Origin: Spongiibacter pelagi | GTDB lineage: Bacteria; Pseudomonadota; Gammaproteobacteria; Pseudomonadales; Spongiibacteraceae | Length of the DNA stretch: 64,000 nucleotides | Assembly: GCF_014705705.1 (NCBI RefSeq) | Contig: NZ_JACXLD010000001.1 | Coordinates: forward strand, 434,001-498,000 | Direction: 5' to 3' | In this document: one piece after another, positions 1 to 8,660 of the stretch | How positions within the stretch are numbered: position 1 is the first letter of the stretch | Layout: every line of letters begins with the position of its first letter | Position numbers and translations under genes: made by a program | Notes under the pieces: model-generated | The model's input: only the letters and a program-made list of their open reading frames with translations | What the model was told of the DNA's origin: nothing | The model's database searches: none

Positions 1-1
1 G

Positions 2-1261
2 GCGGTTTGTGTGGGCACCTACTCAGACGCGCTGCCCTTGGGCAGCCTGACCGCAGCGGTTGTTACTGAAACGGGACACAGCGAAGCGCTGGTGACAGGG
101 CTGAAACCGGATACAACTTATTACTATTCTGTTGGCGGCGCGCCGACTGCGAATGCCGAACACTATTTCCGCACAGCGCCGCTGGCCAATGAATTACCAA
201 GTGACGGCAATACCCGCATCTGGATTTTGGGTGATCCGGGTTCGGCGGGTTCTCCGCTTGCCGATGACACTGCGCAGGTCGCAGTGCGCGAAGGTTACTA
301 CCAGTGGATTAGTGATAACGGCGGCGAAGAAACCGATATTCTGCTGACCCTTGGCGACAACGCGTATTTTGACGGTACCGACCAGCAAAATCAGGTTGCT
401 CTATTTGATATATATCCCAAGACCTTAGCGAAAGCGGCAATTTGGAGCACCATTGGTAACCATGAGATGGGCAGCTTTGGCACCTCATTGTCGCCCACGG
501 TGAATCTCTATACCCCCATCACCGGTTTGCCAGATTTGCCACCCGATTCGCCCATGCCCTACCTGAATATTTTCTCCTTCCCGACCAATGGTGAAGTGGG
601 TGGCGTGCCTAGTGGCACCGAGCAGTACTACGCCTTTGATTACGGCAATGTGCATATTATTAGTCTGGATTCGCAGGTAACGGCGCGTAATGCCGACAAC
701 CAGGCGGCGATGAAGGACTGGCTGATTTCAGATTTGGAGAGCAATACCAAGGATTGGACGATTGTTATTTTCCACCATCCGCCGTACTCCAAAGCCAGCC
801 ACGACTCGGACTCAAATCAGCTTGGCGTTGACCAGCCTATCTTTGAAATGCGGGAAAACTTTAATCCGATTTTTGAAGATTACCGGGTGGATTTGGTGTA
901 CTCCGGTCACAGCCATTCCTACGAACGCTCCTACTATATTCGCGGCCACTACGGCTTGTCTGACACTTTTGATGCCGCCGAGATGGCTGAGCTGAATAGC
1001 GATGGCACCCCCAAGACCGGTCGCGACGATCAGGCTTACGGCCAAATTACTCAAAGCGGTATGGATGACAAAGTGGTCTACTCCACTGCTGGCAGCTCTG
1101 GCCAAACGGGTGGCTTGGCTGATGACGCTCCCCATGAAGCGCATTTCTTCACCGAAGATCTGCTGGGTTCGGTCGTGGTCGATGTGAAGAAAGATGAGTT
1201 GATAGTGCGCTTTATCGATGATAACGGCGCTGCGCTCGACTACTTTACGATCACTCGTTAA
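2..1261 (+). CDS. Secreted metallophosphoesterase, 5' end cut by window edge
   Basis: Calcineurin-like metallophosphoesterase of the purple acid phosphatase type, expected to hydrolyse phosphomonoesters outside the cytoplasm. Metal-binding motifs appear in family order: GDPG, GDNAYFDG, GNHE, FHHPPYS and GHSHSYER. The first ~60 visible residues look like the end of a fibronectin-III-like domain (VTGLKPDTTYYYSV), the usual N-terminal partner of these phosphatases. The frame is open to the window edge without a convincing start, so the signal peptide and first part of the domain are probably upstream. A TPR gene follows 12 bases after the stop, suggesting co-transcription. Substrate unknown. Confidence 0.85.
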   Translation, partial: AVCVGTYSDALPLGSLTAAVVTETGHSEALVTGLKPDTTYYYSVGGAPTANAEHYFRTAPLANELPSDGNTRIWILGDPGSAGSPLADDTAQVAVREGYYQWISDNGGEETDILLTLGDNAYFDGTDQQNQVALFDIYPKTLAKAAIWSTIGNHEMGSFGTSLSPTVNLYTPITGLPDLPPDSPMPYLNIFSFPTNGEVGGVPSGTEQYYAFDYGNVHIISLDSQVTARNADNQAAMKDWLISDLESNTKDWTIVIFHHPPYSKASHDSDSNQLGVDQPIFEMRENFNPIFEDYRVDLVYSGHSHSYERSYYIRGHYGLSDTFDAAEMAELNSDGTPKTGRDDQAYGQITQSGMDDKVVYSTAGSSGQTGGLADDAPHEAHFFTEDLLGSVVVDVKKDELIVRFIDDNGAALDYFTITR

Positions 1262-1273
1262 GGGCGTCTAAGA

Positions 1274-2086
1274 ATGTTTTACCGCCCCAGTTTTCTGGCG
1301 GGTTTGTTACTGGTCTTGGCGCCCTTTAATCAAGCGATTGCGGGCGCGGATACCTCGGAAGCCGTTGAATACCTGAATTTACGCATATTAACCTCGCCTG
1401 CCGATGCGGCTTTGTACGCGCGGCGTGCAGGGTTGTTCGCGGATAAAAAAAATTGGCCAGAAGCCTTTGCCGATCTTCAGCGCTTGAGCGACTTGGGTGA
1501 AGAGCAGCGAGCGACCTATTTGCGCGGCGAATTTCACGCCCGGCAAGGGCAATGGCATAGTGCAATTCGCGAATTTGATAGGGTAATAAAGCGCGACTCG
1601 CGCAATATTCCGGCGCTATTGCAGCGTGCCAAAGCGCATGATGCCGTAGGTCGTGCCAAGCCCGCCTTGGCGGATTACCAGCGCGTGCTGCGCTTGTTTC
1701 CCAATGCGGAATACGGAGCTTATCGTCGCACCGCTGAATTATTGCTTGAATTAAAAGGCATTGATCCCGCGCTGGATTTTCTAGACGCCAGAATGAAAAC
1801 GGTTGGGGTCATTCCTCAGCTGCAGAATCTGGCAATAACAATGACGAAACAGGCCAAGCGCTACCCGGAGGCGATGGCCCGCCTTGAGTCTTTAAGCGTC
1901 CACTATAAAAGTTCGCCCTACTGGAATGTAGACATGGCGGAAGTGCTGCTGCTGAATAAAAATTCCGAGCAGGCCAAATATCACCTTCAAATTGCCGAGC
2001 ACTTATTAGAGGCTCGTCAGCAAACCAAGGCCAGTCAGCGCCTTGCCGCGCAGATTGGTCAGTTAAAACAACAATATCAAATCTGA
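1274..2086 (+). CDS. Exported TPR-repeat protein
   Basis: 270-residue protein with an N-terminal hydrophobic signal-like segment (residues ~5-23, ending near AIAGA), then helical TPR-type repeats from about residue 35 to 200 (for example the repeat around GQWHSAIREFDRVIKRD). TPR proteins are scaffolds, so no catalytic role is implied. It starts 12 bases after the metallophosphoesterase stop on the same strand and probably shares its transcript, so it may assist or localise that enzyme in the periplasm; that link is inference. No lipobox is seen. Confidence 0.7.
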   Translation: MFYRPSFLAGLLLVLAPFNQAIAGADTSEAVEYLNLRILTSPADAALYARRAGLFADKKNWPEAFADLQRLSDLGEEQRATYLRGEFHARQGQWHSAIREFDRVIKRDSRNIPALLQRAKAHDAVGRAKPALADYQRVLRLFPNAEYGAYRRTAELLLELKGIDPALDFLDARMKTVGVIPQLQNLAITMTKQAKRYPEAMARLESLSVHYKSSPYWNVDMAEVLLLNKNSEQAKYHLQIAEHLLEARQQTKASQRLAAQIGQLKQQYQI

Positions 2087-2155
2087 TTACGTTTCTTCTT
2101 AAGTCACCATACCTTTGCCATTCGACTAAGGTCTCAAGCGCGTTTCTAGCTATTG

Positions 2156-2174
2156 ATGTTATCTGTGATAACAT
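2156..2174. promoter_or_regulatory. Perfect 19-bp dyad upstream of TonB receptor
   Basis: ATGTTATC and GATAACAT arms of 8 bases flank a 3-base centre (TGT). The centre of the repeat is about 83 bases upstream of the preferred start of the TonB-dependent receptor. Size and symmetry fit an operator for a dimeric repressor of GntR or TetR type; no cognate regulator is adjacent, so the assignment is tentative. Confidence 0.4.
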
Positions 2175-2247
2175 TGCGCCCATTTACCCCGGCCGGTATC
2201 TAAGCTTGGCTGGGGCCGGGTTCAAAATAACGCTAGGAGAAGTGGTT

Positions 2248-4689
2248 TTGTCAGATAAAAACACCGTTAAGTCGGGTGCTATTCACCCATTTCACTTTTT
2301 AAAAACTGCCATGGCGATTGCCATTGGTACCGCAAGCTTCTCTGCTTACGCCGCTCCGGCGTTGGAAGAAGTAGTGGTCACGGCGCAAAAGCGCACGGAA
2401 AGCACACAGGATATTCCGGTAGCCGTTACCGGCCTTTCTGGCGACTCGCTGGAAAAAATGGGCTTTGATAATGCCAATGATATTGGTGCGCAAGTGCCCA
2501 ATATGCAGGTCAGTGGTGCTTACGGTGAAGTGCAGCCGATCTTCTCGATTCGCGGCGTGAGCATGTCGGATTACAGCTCCAACCAAGCCAGCCCTATTGG
2601 TGTGTATGTTGATGAAGCCTATCTCGGCCCCACCTATTCACACGGTGCCAGCTTCTTTGACGTAGAGCGTTTGGAAGTACTGCGCGGCCCACAGGGTACG
2701 CTGTACGGTAAAAACACCACCGGCGGTGCAATCAACATTATTACTCGCACTCCCGGTTTTGAAGACGACGCCACAAATTATATTCGCGCGGGTGCGGGCA
2801 GCTTTAATGAAACCAGCTTGGAAGCGGGTGCAGAAAGCGAGCTGATCGAAGGCGTTTTGGCGGCGCGTGTTTCCGGTAAATTAAAGAAAGACGACGGCTG
2901 GATGGAAATTCGCGGCCAGAGTAATGATGGTGCCGCAACCGATTTTCGCGGTGGCCGCTTGGTGTTGAACTGGTTGATTAACGATCGTATGGATGCCGTA
3001 TTGCGCTTAACCTCGGCGGAAAACGACGGCACCAGCACACCGCCAAAAGGCGAGGGTCGCACCACTACACTCGATGGCGAAAATATCGACTACACCGGTT
3101 ACTCGCGTCCGTCTACTCTCGGTTTCCACGAAGTGGAATCCAATGCTTCGGGCGCCTTAACCACCGGCACCGATATGGGCGTACTGACCTTCAACTACAA
3201 TGCCGATAGCTTCACCATTACCTCGGTGACGTCCTATTTGGATGCGGATTACTACCAAGAGCAAGACGTTGATGGCGGCTCAAAAAGCCTGTTAGAAATT
3301 ACCTGGGCATCCGATTCGCAAAGCTATAGCCAAGATTTGCGCTTCACCTCTAACTTCGACGGCATGTTCAATATTATCGCCGGCGTGTACTACGGCTTCG
3401 AAGACCTGTACATGCAGAATGCCTACCGCATTTTTGGCGACCTGCCAGATCCCCGCGTGGTACTGGCAAAGCCAGCGACCATTGGTGATGCACCTTACCT
3501 GCTCGACGTGGGTGAAATCATCCATCGCCTGAATACCGAAAAAGAAAGCGCGGCGGTGTATACCCAAATGCGTTTTGATTTCAGTGCCGACTTCGGCATG
3601 GATATCGGCCTGCGTTACACCGAAGACACCAACCGCCTGACCTACCTGAACCTGTCGCGCTACACCGACGACGGTCAGCCAGTGGGCACTTGGGTGCCGG
3701 GCAACCCAACCGGTGTCGATAATGGTTGGGTACGCCTGTCGCTAACTCCACAATCCCTGCTGGATCTGCTCGCCAATCCGGCGCAGTTGGCGGCAGTTGC
3801 CAATGCCGGTTATACCCACGGGCCATTCACCACTGATTCTGCTCCGCAATTGGATTCCACCGAGCGTGAATTCACCGGTAAAGTGGGTGTGGACTACCGT
3901 ATTAACGACGAGTGGATGGTGTACGCCAGCGCCAGTCGTGGTTACCGTGCTGGCAGCTTCAACGGTGGTATTTACTACGTTGAGCGGACACTGGATGGCG
4001 GCGCTTATGCGGCTCCAGAATATATCGACGCGTTTGAAGTGGGCTTCAAAGCCGACTTGCTGGGCGACAGTATGCGTCTGAACGCCGCAGCGTTTATGTA
4101 CGACTACACCGACCAACAGTTCATCAACGTAGTGGGTATTTCTAACTTCCTGGAAAATGCCGGTGCATCGAGCATTGTTGGTGTGGAAGCTGAACTGTGG
4201 GCGCGCCTGACCGAACGCCTGACTATTCAGATGGCGGTGGGTGTTCTTGAAACCGAGTTTGAAGAACTGACACTGGCGAACACGGAAACACTGGATGATC
4301 CAAACGATCAAGTTGATCTTTCTGGTAATGAACTGATTTCAGCGCCCAAGCTGAACTTTAATACCTCGATTGACTACGACGTGTTGGTCACCAACTCTGG
4401 CACCTTAACGGCTAACGTCAATGCCAACTTCCAAGACGACCAGTGGTACAGCGCCTACAACGACCAATACGGCTACGGCGGTATTCGCCAAGACGCTTAC
4501 TGGCTGTATAACGGCCGCCTAGGTTGGTACGCCAATGATGGCAGCTATAGCGTTTCCATCTGGGGTAAAAACCTGCTGGATGAGGAATACCATGTGTATG
4601 CCTTGAACCTGCAGGCGAACTTTGGCTTTGATGAGTATATTGCCGGGCAGCCACGCACTTATGGTTTAGAGGTTTCCTACAACTTCTAA
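2248..4689 (+). CDS. TonB-dependent outer-membrane receptor
   Basis: Outer-membrane active-transport receptor of 813 residues. It has a signal peptide (hydrophobic stretch ending in FSAYAAPA), a TonB-box-like LEEVVVTAQKR, a plug domain (QDIPVAVTGLSG, FSIRGVSM, VERLEVLRGPQGTLYGKNTTGGAINI) and a long beta-barrel ending in an aromatic residue (EVSYNF), typical of barrel insertion. I start at the TTG at 2248 because AGGAGA sits seven bases before it; an in-frame TTG at 2206 lacks such a site. The ligand cannot be told from sequence; this subfamily in marine and sphingomonad-like bacteria often handles non-siderophore substrates. A perfect dyad lies upstream and a strong terminator follows. Confidence 0.92.
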   Translation: MSDKNTVKSGAIHPFHFLKTAMAIAIGTASFSAYAAPALEEVVVTAQKRTESTQDIPVAVTGLSGDSLEKMGFDNANDIGAQVPNMQVSGAYGEVQPIFSIRGVSMSDYSSNQASPIGVYVDEAYLGPTYSHGASFFDVERLEVLRGPQGTLYGKNTTGGAINIITRTPGFEDDATNYIRAGAGSFNETSLEAGAESELIEGVLAARVSGKLKKDDGWMEIRGQSNDGAATDFRGGRLVLNWLINDRMDAVLRLTSAENDGTSTPPKGEGRTTTLDGENIDYTGYSRPSTLGFHEVESNASGALTTGTDMGVLTFNYNADSFTITSVTSYLDADYYQEQDVDGGSKSLLEITWASDSQSYSQDLRFTSNFDGMFNIIAGVYYGFEDLYMQNAYRIFGDLPDPRVVLAKPATIGDAPYLLDVGEIIHRLNTEKESAAVYTQMRFDFSADFGMDIGLRYTEDTNRLTYLNLSRYTDDGQPVGTWVPGNPTGVDNGWVRLSLTPQSLLDLLANPAQLAAVANAGYTHGPFTTDSAPQLDSTEREFTGKVGVDYRINDEWMVYASASRGYRAGSFNGGIYYVERTLDGGAYAAPEYIDAFEVGFKADLLGDSMRLNAAAFMYDYTDQQFINVVGISNFLENAGASSIVGVEAELWARLTERLTIQMAVGVLETEFEELTLANTETLDDPNDQVDLSGNELISAPKLNFNTSIDYDVLVTNSGTLTANVNANFQDDQWYSAYNDQYGYGGIRQDAYWLYNGRLGWYANDGSYSVSIWGKNLLDEEYHVYALNLQANFGFDEYIAGQPRTYGLEVSYNF

Positions 4690-4723
4690 GTCCTGATTAA
4701 TGCGTGGGCTCGCAATCTAAGCT

Positions 4724-4753
4724 AGGGGTTCCTTAAAAAGGAACCCCTTTTTT
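4724..4753 (+). terminator. Rho-independent terminator after TonB receptor
   Basis: Perfect 11-bp stem (AGGGGTTCCTT / AAGGAACCCCT) with a 3-base loop followed by six T residues, 35 bases after the receptor stop codon. It ends the receptor transcript. Confidence 0.9.
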
Positions 4754-4795
4754 ATGCAAGAAAATGCAGTAAGTATTGTTTGTTGTTGGGGCGGC

Positions 4796-5869
4796 TTACA
4801 GCGGAACGCTTGCAGAAATAAGCAGCTCCAAGGCATACATATCTTCCCAGCGAATATCATCCGTGCGCAGTTTTACGGTGAAATATTGGCTTTTCACACC
4901 CAGTCCTACCGCCTTCGCCACAAAATCATAATCGGCTTGCCAGTTCAGTTTGCCGGCCTTGCCATCAATACCCAAACGGGGAAAACCTTTGCCGTCGTAG
5001 GTAAATAATTCTGCGCGACATGAAATTTTTGTCGTGCTGCTGCAAGGCTGCGAAGCGCTAAATTGAAAGCGTCTTGGCAGGTGCTGTATTTCGCTTCGGT
5101 TGCTCTCAATGCCCTGCACGGTAGGAATGGAATTCAAGCGGCCATTAGCATCATAGGAAATAGTATTGGTGGTGGCCACGGCGCGGGTGTAGGTGAGATC
5201 CTTATAGTGAATCCAAGAGAGAATATCTCGGGCTTCTACTTGCAGAAGTACATCACCGGCCTGCCATTGATAGTCGAGGTCTAAGGACAGCCCGTGCCCG
5301 TCAACGGATTCTTCCGGGCGATCAAGCAGTGAATCCCGACTATAGGAATAATCCACTTTCAGGTCGGCTTCATAACCATTGCTCAAGGTAGTTAACTGAC
5401 CGCGCAGAGCACCTTGCGTGGTTTCCGATGGCTGCAAATAATTGCCGCGAATTTTAAGGCGATGTTGCTTTGCAAGATCAAAGGTATAGCCGAGGCCCAA
5501 GCCGCGAGCGCGCATATGGTTGGGTCGCAAATCGACATTAAAGGTGCGGCCTTGCGGCACCGGTAAATCATTTTTATCGAGATAGGCCAGCTCGGCGGTA
5601 TCGCTATTAAAATTTAATAAATAGTCGTAGCGCAGAAAAACACTGTATTCCCACTGATTGTCGCGGTAGCCAATTTCAACTTGATTGTGGGTAAAGGCAA
5701 TATCGCCTTCTTTAACGGCGGGGCCTTCTAAGTCATCCAGCAATTGCGCAATCGGTGCGATCTCACTGAAAGACTGGCTTTCCAGTTCGCTGTAAATTTC
5801 ACCTGCATTGGCGGTTGAAAATGTGCCCGCTAAAAGCAGTCCAAAAACATAGGGTGTCGGTTTCATCAT
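4796..5869 (-). CDS. Putative outer-membrane beta-barrel protein
   Basis: 357 residues with a clear signal peptide (hydrophobic residues ~6-20, cleavage after TANAG). The mature part is rich in short alternating hydrophobic/polar segments with aromatic ends (EYSVFLRYDYLLNF, GLSLDLDYQWQAGDVLLQVE, YALELLISASVPL), as in outer-membrane barrels. I do not recognise the family. Two cysteines lie close together near residues 276-285 (QPCSSTTKISCRAEL) and may form a disulfide. It follows the large lipoprotein gene on the same strand, separated by a terminator, so read-through may give lower expression. A surface role together with the lipoprotein is inference. Confidence 0.6.
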   Translation of the reverse strand: MMKPTPYVFGLLLAGTFSTANAGEIYSELESQSFSEIAPIAQLLDDLEGPAVKEGDIAFTHNQVEIGYRDNQWEYSVFLRYDYLLNFNSDTAELAYLDKNDLPVPQGRTFNVDLRPNHMRARGLGLGYTFDLAKQHRLKIRGNYLQPSETTQGALRGQLTTLSNGYEADLKVDYSYSRDSLLDRPEESVDGHGLSLDLDYQWQAGDVLLQVEARDILSWIHYKDLTYTRAVATTNTISYDANGRLNSIPTVQGIESNRSEIQHLPRRFQFSASQPCSSTTKISCRAELFTYDGKGFPRLGIDGKAGKLNWQADYDFVAKAVGLGVKSQYFTVKLRTDDIRWEDMYALELLISASVPL

Positions 5870-5886
5870 CGTTTCAATATGAGCAT

Positions 5887-5912
5887 AAAAAAGGGAGGCG
5901 TGTGCCTCCCTT
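5887..5912 (-). terminator. Terminator after lipoprotein gene
   Basis: A 9-bp perfect stem (AAGGGAGGC / GCCTCCCTT) with a 4-base loop; on the minus strand it is followed by a T run. It lies 22 bases beyond the lipoprotein stop and before the barrel-protein start, so it separates or attenuates the two. Confidence 0.85.
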
Positions 5913-5933
5913 GGGTTTATGGTTTAACTGAGA

Positions 5934-8432
5934 TTACAGAGCGGATTCGAAGGTTTCGTCGGTATAACGAACAATTCCTTCTTCATCAACGGTGGCGTAT
6001 TGTTCGCCGCCGTGACTGATTTTTCCGGTAACCGTGCCGTTATCTTCTTCGTCATAGGTTTCGGTCAATACCAGCTTCACACCGTTGTGGTTTGTAACCG
6101 TAAAGGAGCGGCTAATAATGCGGGTGGTTTCATTCTCGTCTTCAGTCGTGGTTTCCGTGGTGGTATCTTTTTCACTATCGAAATCCAAGCTTAGTGAGTT
6201 GCCGTTATAGGAAAGGTCGATATCCAAAGTGCCATCTTCAAGGCCGGTACGCATGCCCGAAAGTTTTACTTCGGCGTCATCGTCAACACCATCAAGATTC
6301 AAGGTGAAGATCAGACTGACAGAAGCTGACACAAATTTGGACTCGGTCTCTTCAGAACACTCGGAGGTTTCAGCGTCATCCTTGCCGTCCCAATTGTCCG
6401 TTTCTGTGTAAGTGCACTCTTCGTAAAAATTAGATGCACTCAAAGACAGAGTGGCAAGCAGGGAATCGCTAGCATTTGAGAATTCACCCGAAAGCACAAT
6501 GCTCAAATCATTTGCGGTGAGGTTATGCTTAATAACGTCATCAATGCCCGTGGTTTGCCAACCATCGTCTTCTACCTCGCTGGCAACGTGCTGGTCATTT
6601 GTTGACTCGTCGTAAACAAATTTAGCGTCGCCTAGGCTAATTTCGAATGAGCCAACAAATTTGGCGTCGCCGTTTGTAAGAGATGCTTCAAGCTTCGCTT
6701 TGAGATCAGTGGCAGTGACATCGCCTTTTTGAATACGGCCGTGTTCGTCATCGTTTTCATAGTACTCATAGTCCTCGTTGTAGACGAGTGAACCACTCAG
6801 TACAGAGTTTTCAGTGATTTCGAATGAGGTATCGCCCGCAGTTGATGAGCCGAATAGAGCAAAATCAATATTTGCAGTGGATTGTGCGGTGTAAGACGTG
6901 CCGTCCTCTTGGTCGTCAGGTAGATTATCTCCTTGATCATCAATATCAAGCACACTTTGATTGTGCGCGGTTAGTGAGAGCGTGACCTCTACCGGCTCGG
7001 TAGTGGGTTCAGCGGCAACAGCCTTCTGACCTACTGGTTCACTATCTGAAACTTCAGGGTCAGAGCTAGTTATAACCTCATACTCATCTACTGAAGTGAA
7101 CGAAACCTTGGCATCAGCGATTTCAAGCTTAAGTTCTTCAGTATCTTTGTTGAAGTTGACCACAACGGTTAGCCCGGTGTTTTGGTCTAGGTACTCATAA
7201 TCTTCGAGTGACTGGGGTTCGTCACCTTTGTTTTCTTCCAAGAAGGCAACGGCTTCGCCCAATGCTTCCATACCTAGCGCCAATACAAATGTAGTGGCCT
7301 CGGCTTCACCATCAATCGTATCGCTAACGAGCTGAGCTTCGTCTGCGAAGTTGTCCTGACCTTTCGTAGTGGAAATATTGGCATTGGCCAGATTACGGAT
7401 TTGACGAACAAATGCCTTGGTGGCGGGGAGGCCTGTTAGCTCAATATCAGTAGGTGCTTCACCTTGACTTGGAGTGGTGTCTTCAGAGTTTTCTGCTACG
7501 GTCTTTTCAGCACCGATATCTGATCCCGATTGTTTTAGTGCAGAACCCTCTCCGGCATTGACTTCCTCGTTGTCATCTACCTTGTCGAGAATTTGGTCAG
7601 CTGCGGCAAAAATTTCAGCAAGCGTTAGGTTGGCATCAGGAGAGCCACCGTCATTTTTTGCTAGACCAATGTCAGAAAATTGCTCTGTGAAATTGCTTAA
7701 TGCGTCTTCAACGGTGCCGGTGCCTTTACCGGCTTGAACAACGGCAGCCGCTTTTAAGTTGTAGCTCAAAGTGTCTGCGTCTGCTGCATTTACTGATTCT
7801 GGGTCAGTCAAGTCGACTATGCCTTGGCTAATAATGCTGCCGCCAGGAATACCGAGGGCGTTGGCGACTTTGCCATTGGATATACTTGCTGCCGAAGAGG
7901 GGTCTATATCTTCTTCGTGAACGCTTTTAGCTGCTAGGGCAGCGGCCGCATTTGTTAATGGTGTTACGTTAACGGAAACACCTTCGCCCTTTGTTGCTTT
8001 TGGCAGCACTGCAGACATAGAGAAGGTGTCTTTATCAAGGGGGTAATCCTGGCCAAAGGCATAGGTGGTAGTGCCTATGTCGCAGTTCACCAAGTCGCAG
8101 ACCATGACTGTGCCATCTGCAGCGGTGATTTCAATATAAATCGCGTCGCCTTCTTGGTAGTTGCTATTCAGCGTTAGGGTGTACTTGCCTTTAGAGTCGG
8201 TAGTGGTTTCTGTTGCTACCATGGTGCCTTTATCAATGGTGCCGTCATCTTTCACTGCGAAAGCATAGGCGTTAACAATACCGCCCTTGATAATCCCTTT
8301 ATTAGTACCACCGCCAACGGTAGTGCTAGCAGAAGAGCCGCCACCGCCACCGCCGCCACCACAGGCAGCCAAGGTTGCGCTTACAGCTAAAGGTAATAAT
8401 AGTTTTTTGAAATGGTTTGAGTTACTGGTCAT
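5934..8432 (-). CDS. Large acidic lipoprotein of unknown function
   Basis: 832-residue predicted lipoprotein: charged N-terminus, hydrophobic stretch, lipobox LAAC and then a run of eight glycines, a linker style common in marine gammaproteobacterial surface lipoproteins. The start is the ATG at 8432, seven bases after AGGAG; an in-frame GTG just before it is too close to the site. Residues ~45-125 resemble a carboxypeptidase-regulatory-like beta-sandwich (KGIIKGGIVNAYAF, DSKGKYTLTL) with two cysteines (MVCDLVNCD). The remainder is very acidic, with many Asp/Glu/Ser/Thr, and contains repeated beta-strand segments describing 'GSFEISLGDAKF'-like units. No catalytic motif is seen. Probably surface-exposed; function unknown. 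Confidence 0.75.
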   Translation of the reverse strand: MTSNSNHFKKLLLPLAVSATLAACGGGGGGGGSSASTTVGGGTNKGIIKGGIVNAYAFAVKDDGTIDKGTMVATETTTDSKGKYTLTLNSNYQEGDAIYIEITAADGTVMVCDLVNCDIGTTTYAFGQDYPLDKDTFSMSAVLPKATKGEGVSVNVTPLTNAAAALAAKSVHEEDIDPSSAASISNGKVANALGIPGGSIISQGIVDLTDPESVNAADADTLSYNLKAAAVVQAGKGTGTVEDALSNFTEQFSDIGLAKNDGGSPDANLTLAEIFAAADQILDKVDDNEEVNAGEGSALKQSGSDIGAEKTVAENSEDTTPSQGEAPTDIELTGLPATKAFVRQIRNLANANISTTKGQDNFADEAQLVSDTIDGEAEATTFVLALGMEALGEAVAFLEENKGDEPQSLEDYEYLDQNTGLTVVVNFNKDTEELKLEIADAKVSFTSVDEYEVITSSDPEVSDSEPVGQKAVAAEPTTEPVEVTLSLTAHNQSVLDIDDQGDNLPDDQEDGTSYTAQSTANIDFALFGSSTAGDTSFEITENSVLSGSLVYNEDYEYYENDDEHGRIQKGDVTATDLKAKLEASLTNGDAKFVGSFEISLGDAKFVYDESTNDQHVASEVEDDGWQTTGIDDVIKHNLTANDLSIVLSGEFSNASDSLLATLSLSASNFYEECTYTETDNWDGKDDAETSECSEETESKFVSASVSLIFTLNLDGVDDDAEVKLSGMRTGLEDGTLDIDLSYNGNSLSLDFDSEKDTTTETTTEDENETTRIISRSFTVTNHNGVKLVLTETYDEEDNGTVTGKISHGGEQYATVDEEGIVRYTDETFESAL

Positions 8433-8660
8433 CACTCTTCTCCTTGAAGATGCTAATTTCTCAATAATGACGAATGTCAGAAGGCTTTTTTAATTGTTTT
8501 TTTCGGCTCTATATTTGAGGCGATTTTCGAGACTATACCTGGCCCAAAAAAATCACAAGGATTTTGTGAAGCGGTTCCGCTTTACCGGTAGGGGTAATTT
8601 CGGTTCGTCAGTTCCTTGTTGCAAAGCTATACTGCAAGCAAAACAAGGCTAACGACTTTT

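Noticed and set aside
3742-4311. A 189-codon frame antisense to the TonB receptor
   Set aside because: Composition (many His, Gln, Val) is that of a complementary-strand shadow; the receptor frame is clearly coding.
4754-5008. A plus-strand 84-codon frame just after the receptor terminator
   Set aside because: It is a shadow of the minus-strand barrel protein and begins within the terminator tail.
8340-8365. Poly-glycine-coding GC-rich run as a DNA repeat
   Set aside because: It encodes the glycine linker after the lipobox Cys and uses mixed codons; an ordinary protein feature.
8436-8660. Possible TPP riboswitch before the ThiD-ThiE gene
   Set aside because: I could not find the CUGAGA core and paired arms; only a short AAGCGGTTCCGCTT hairpin is present.
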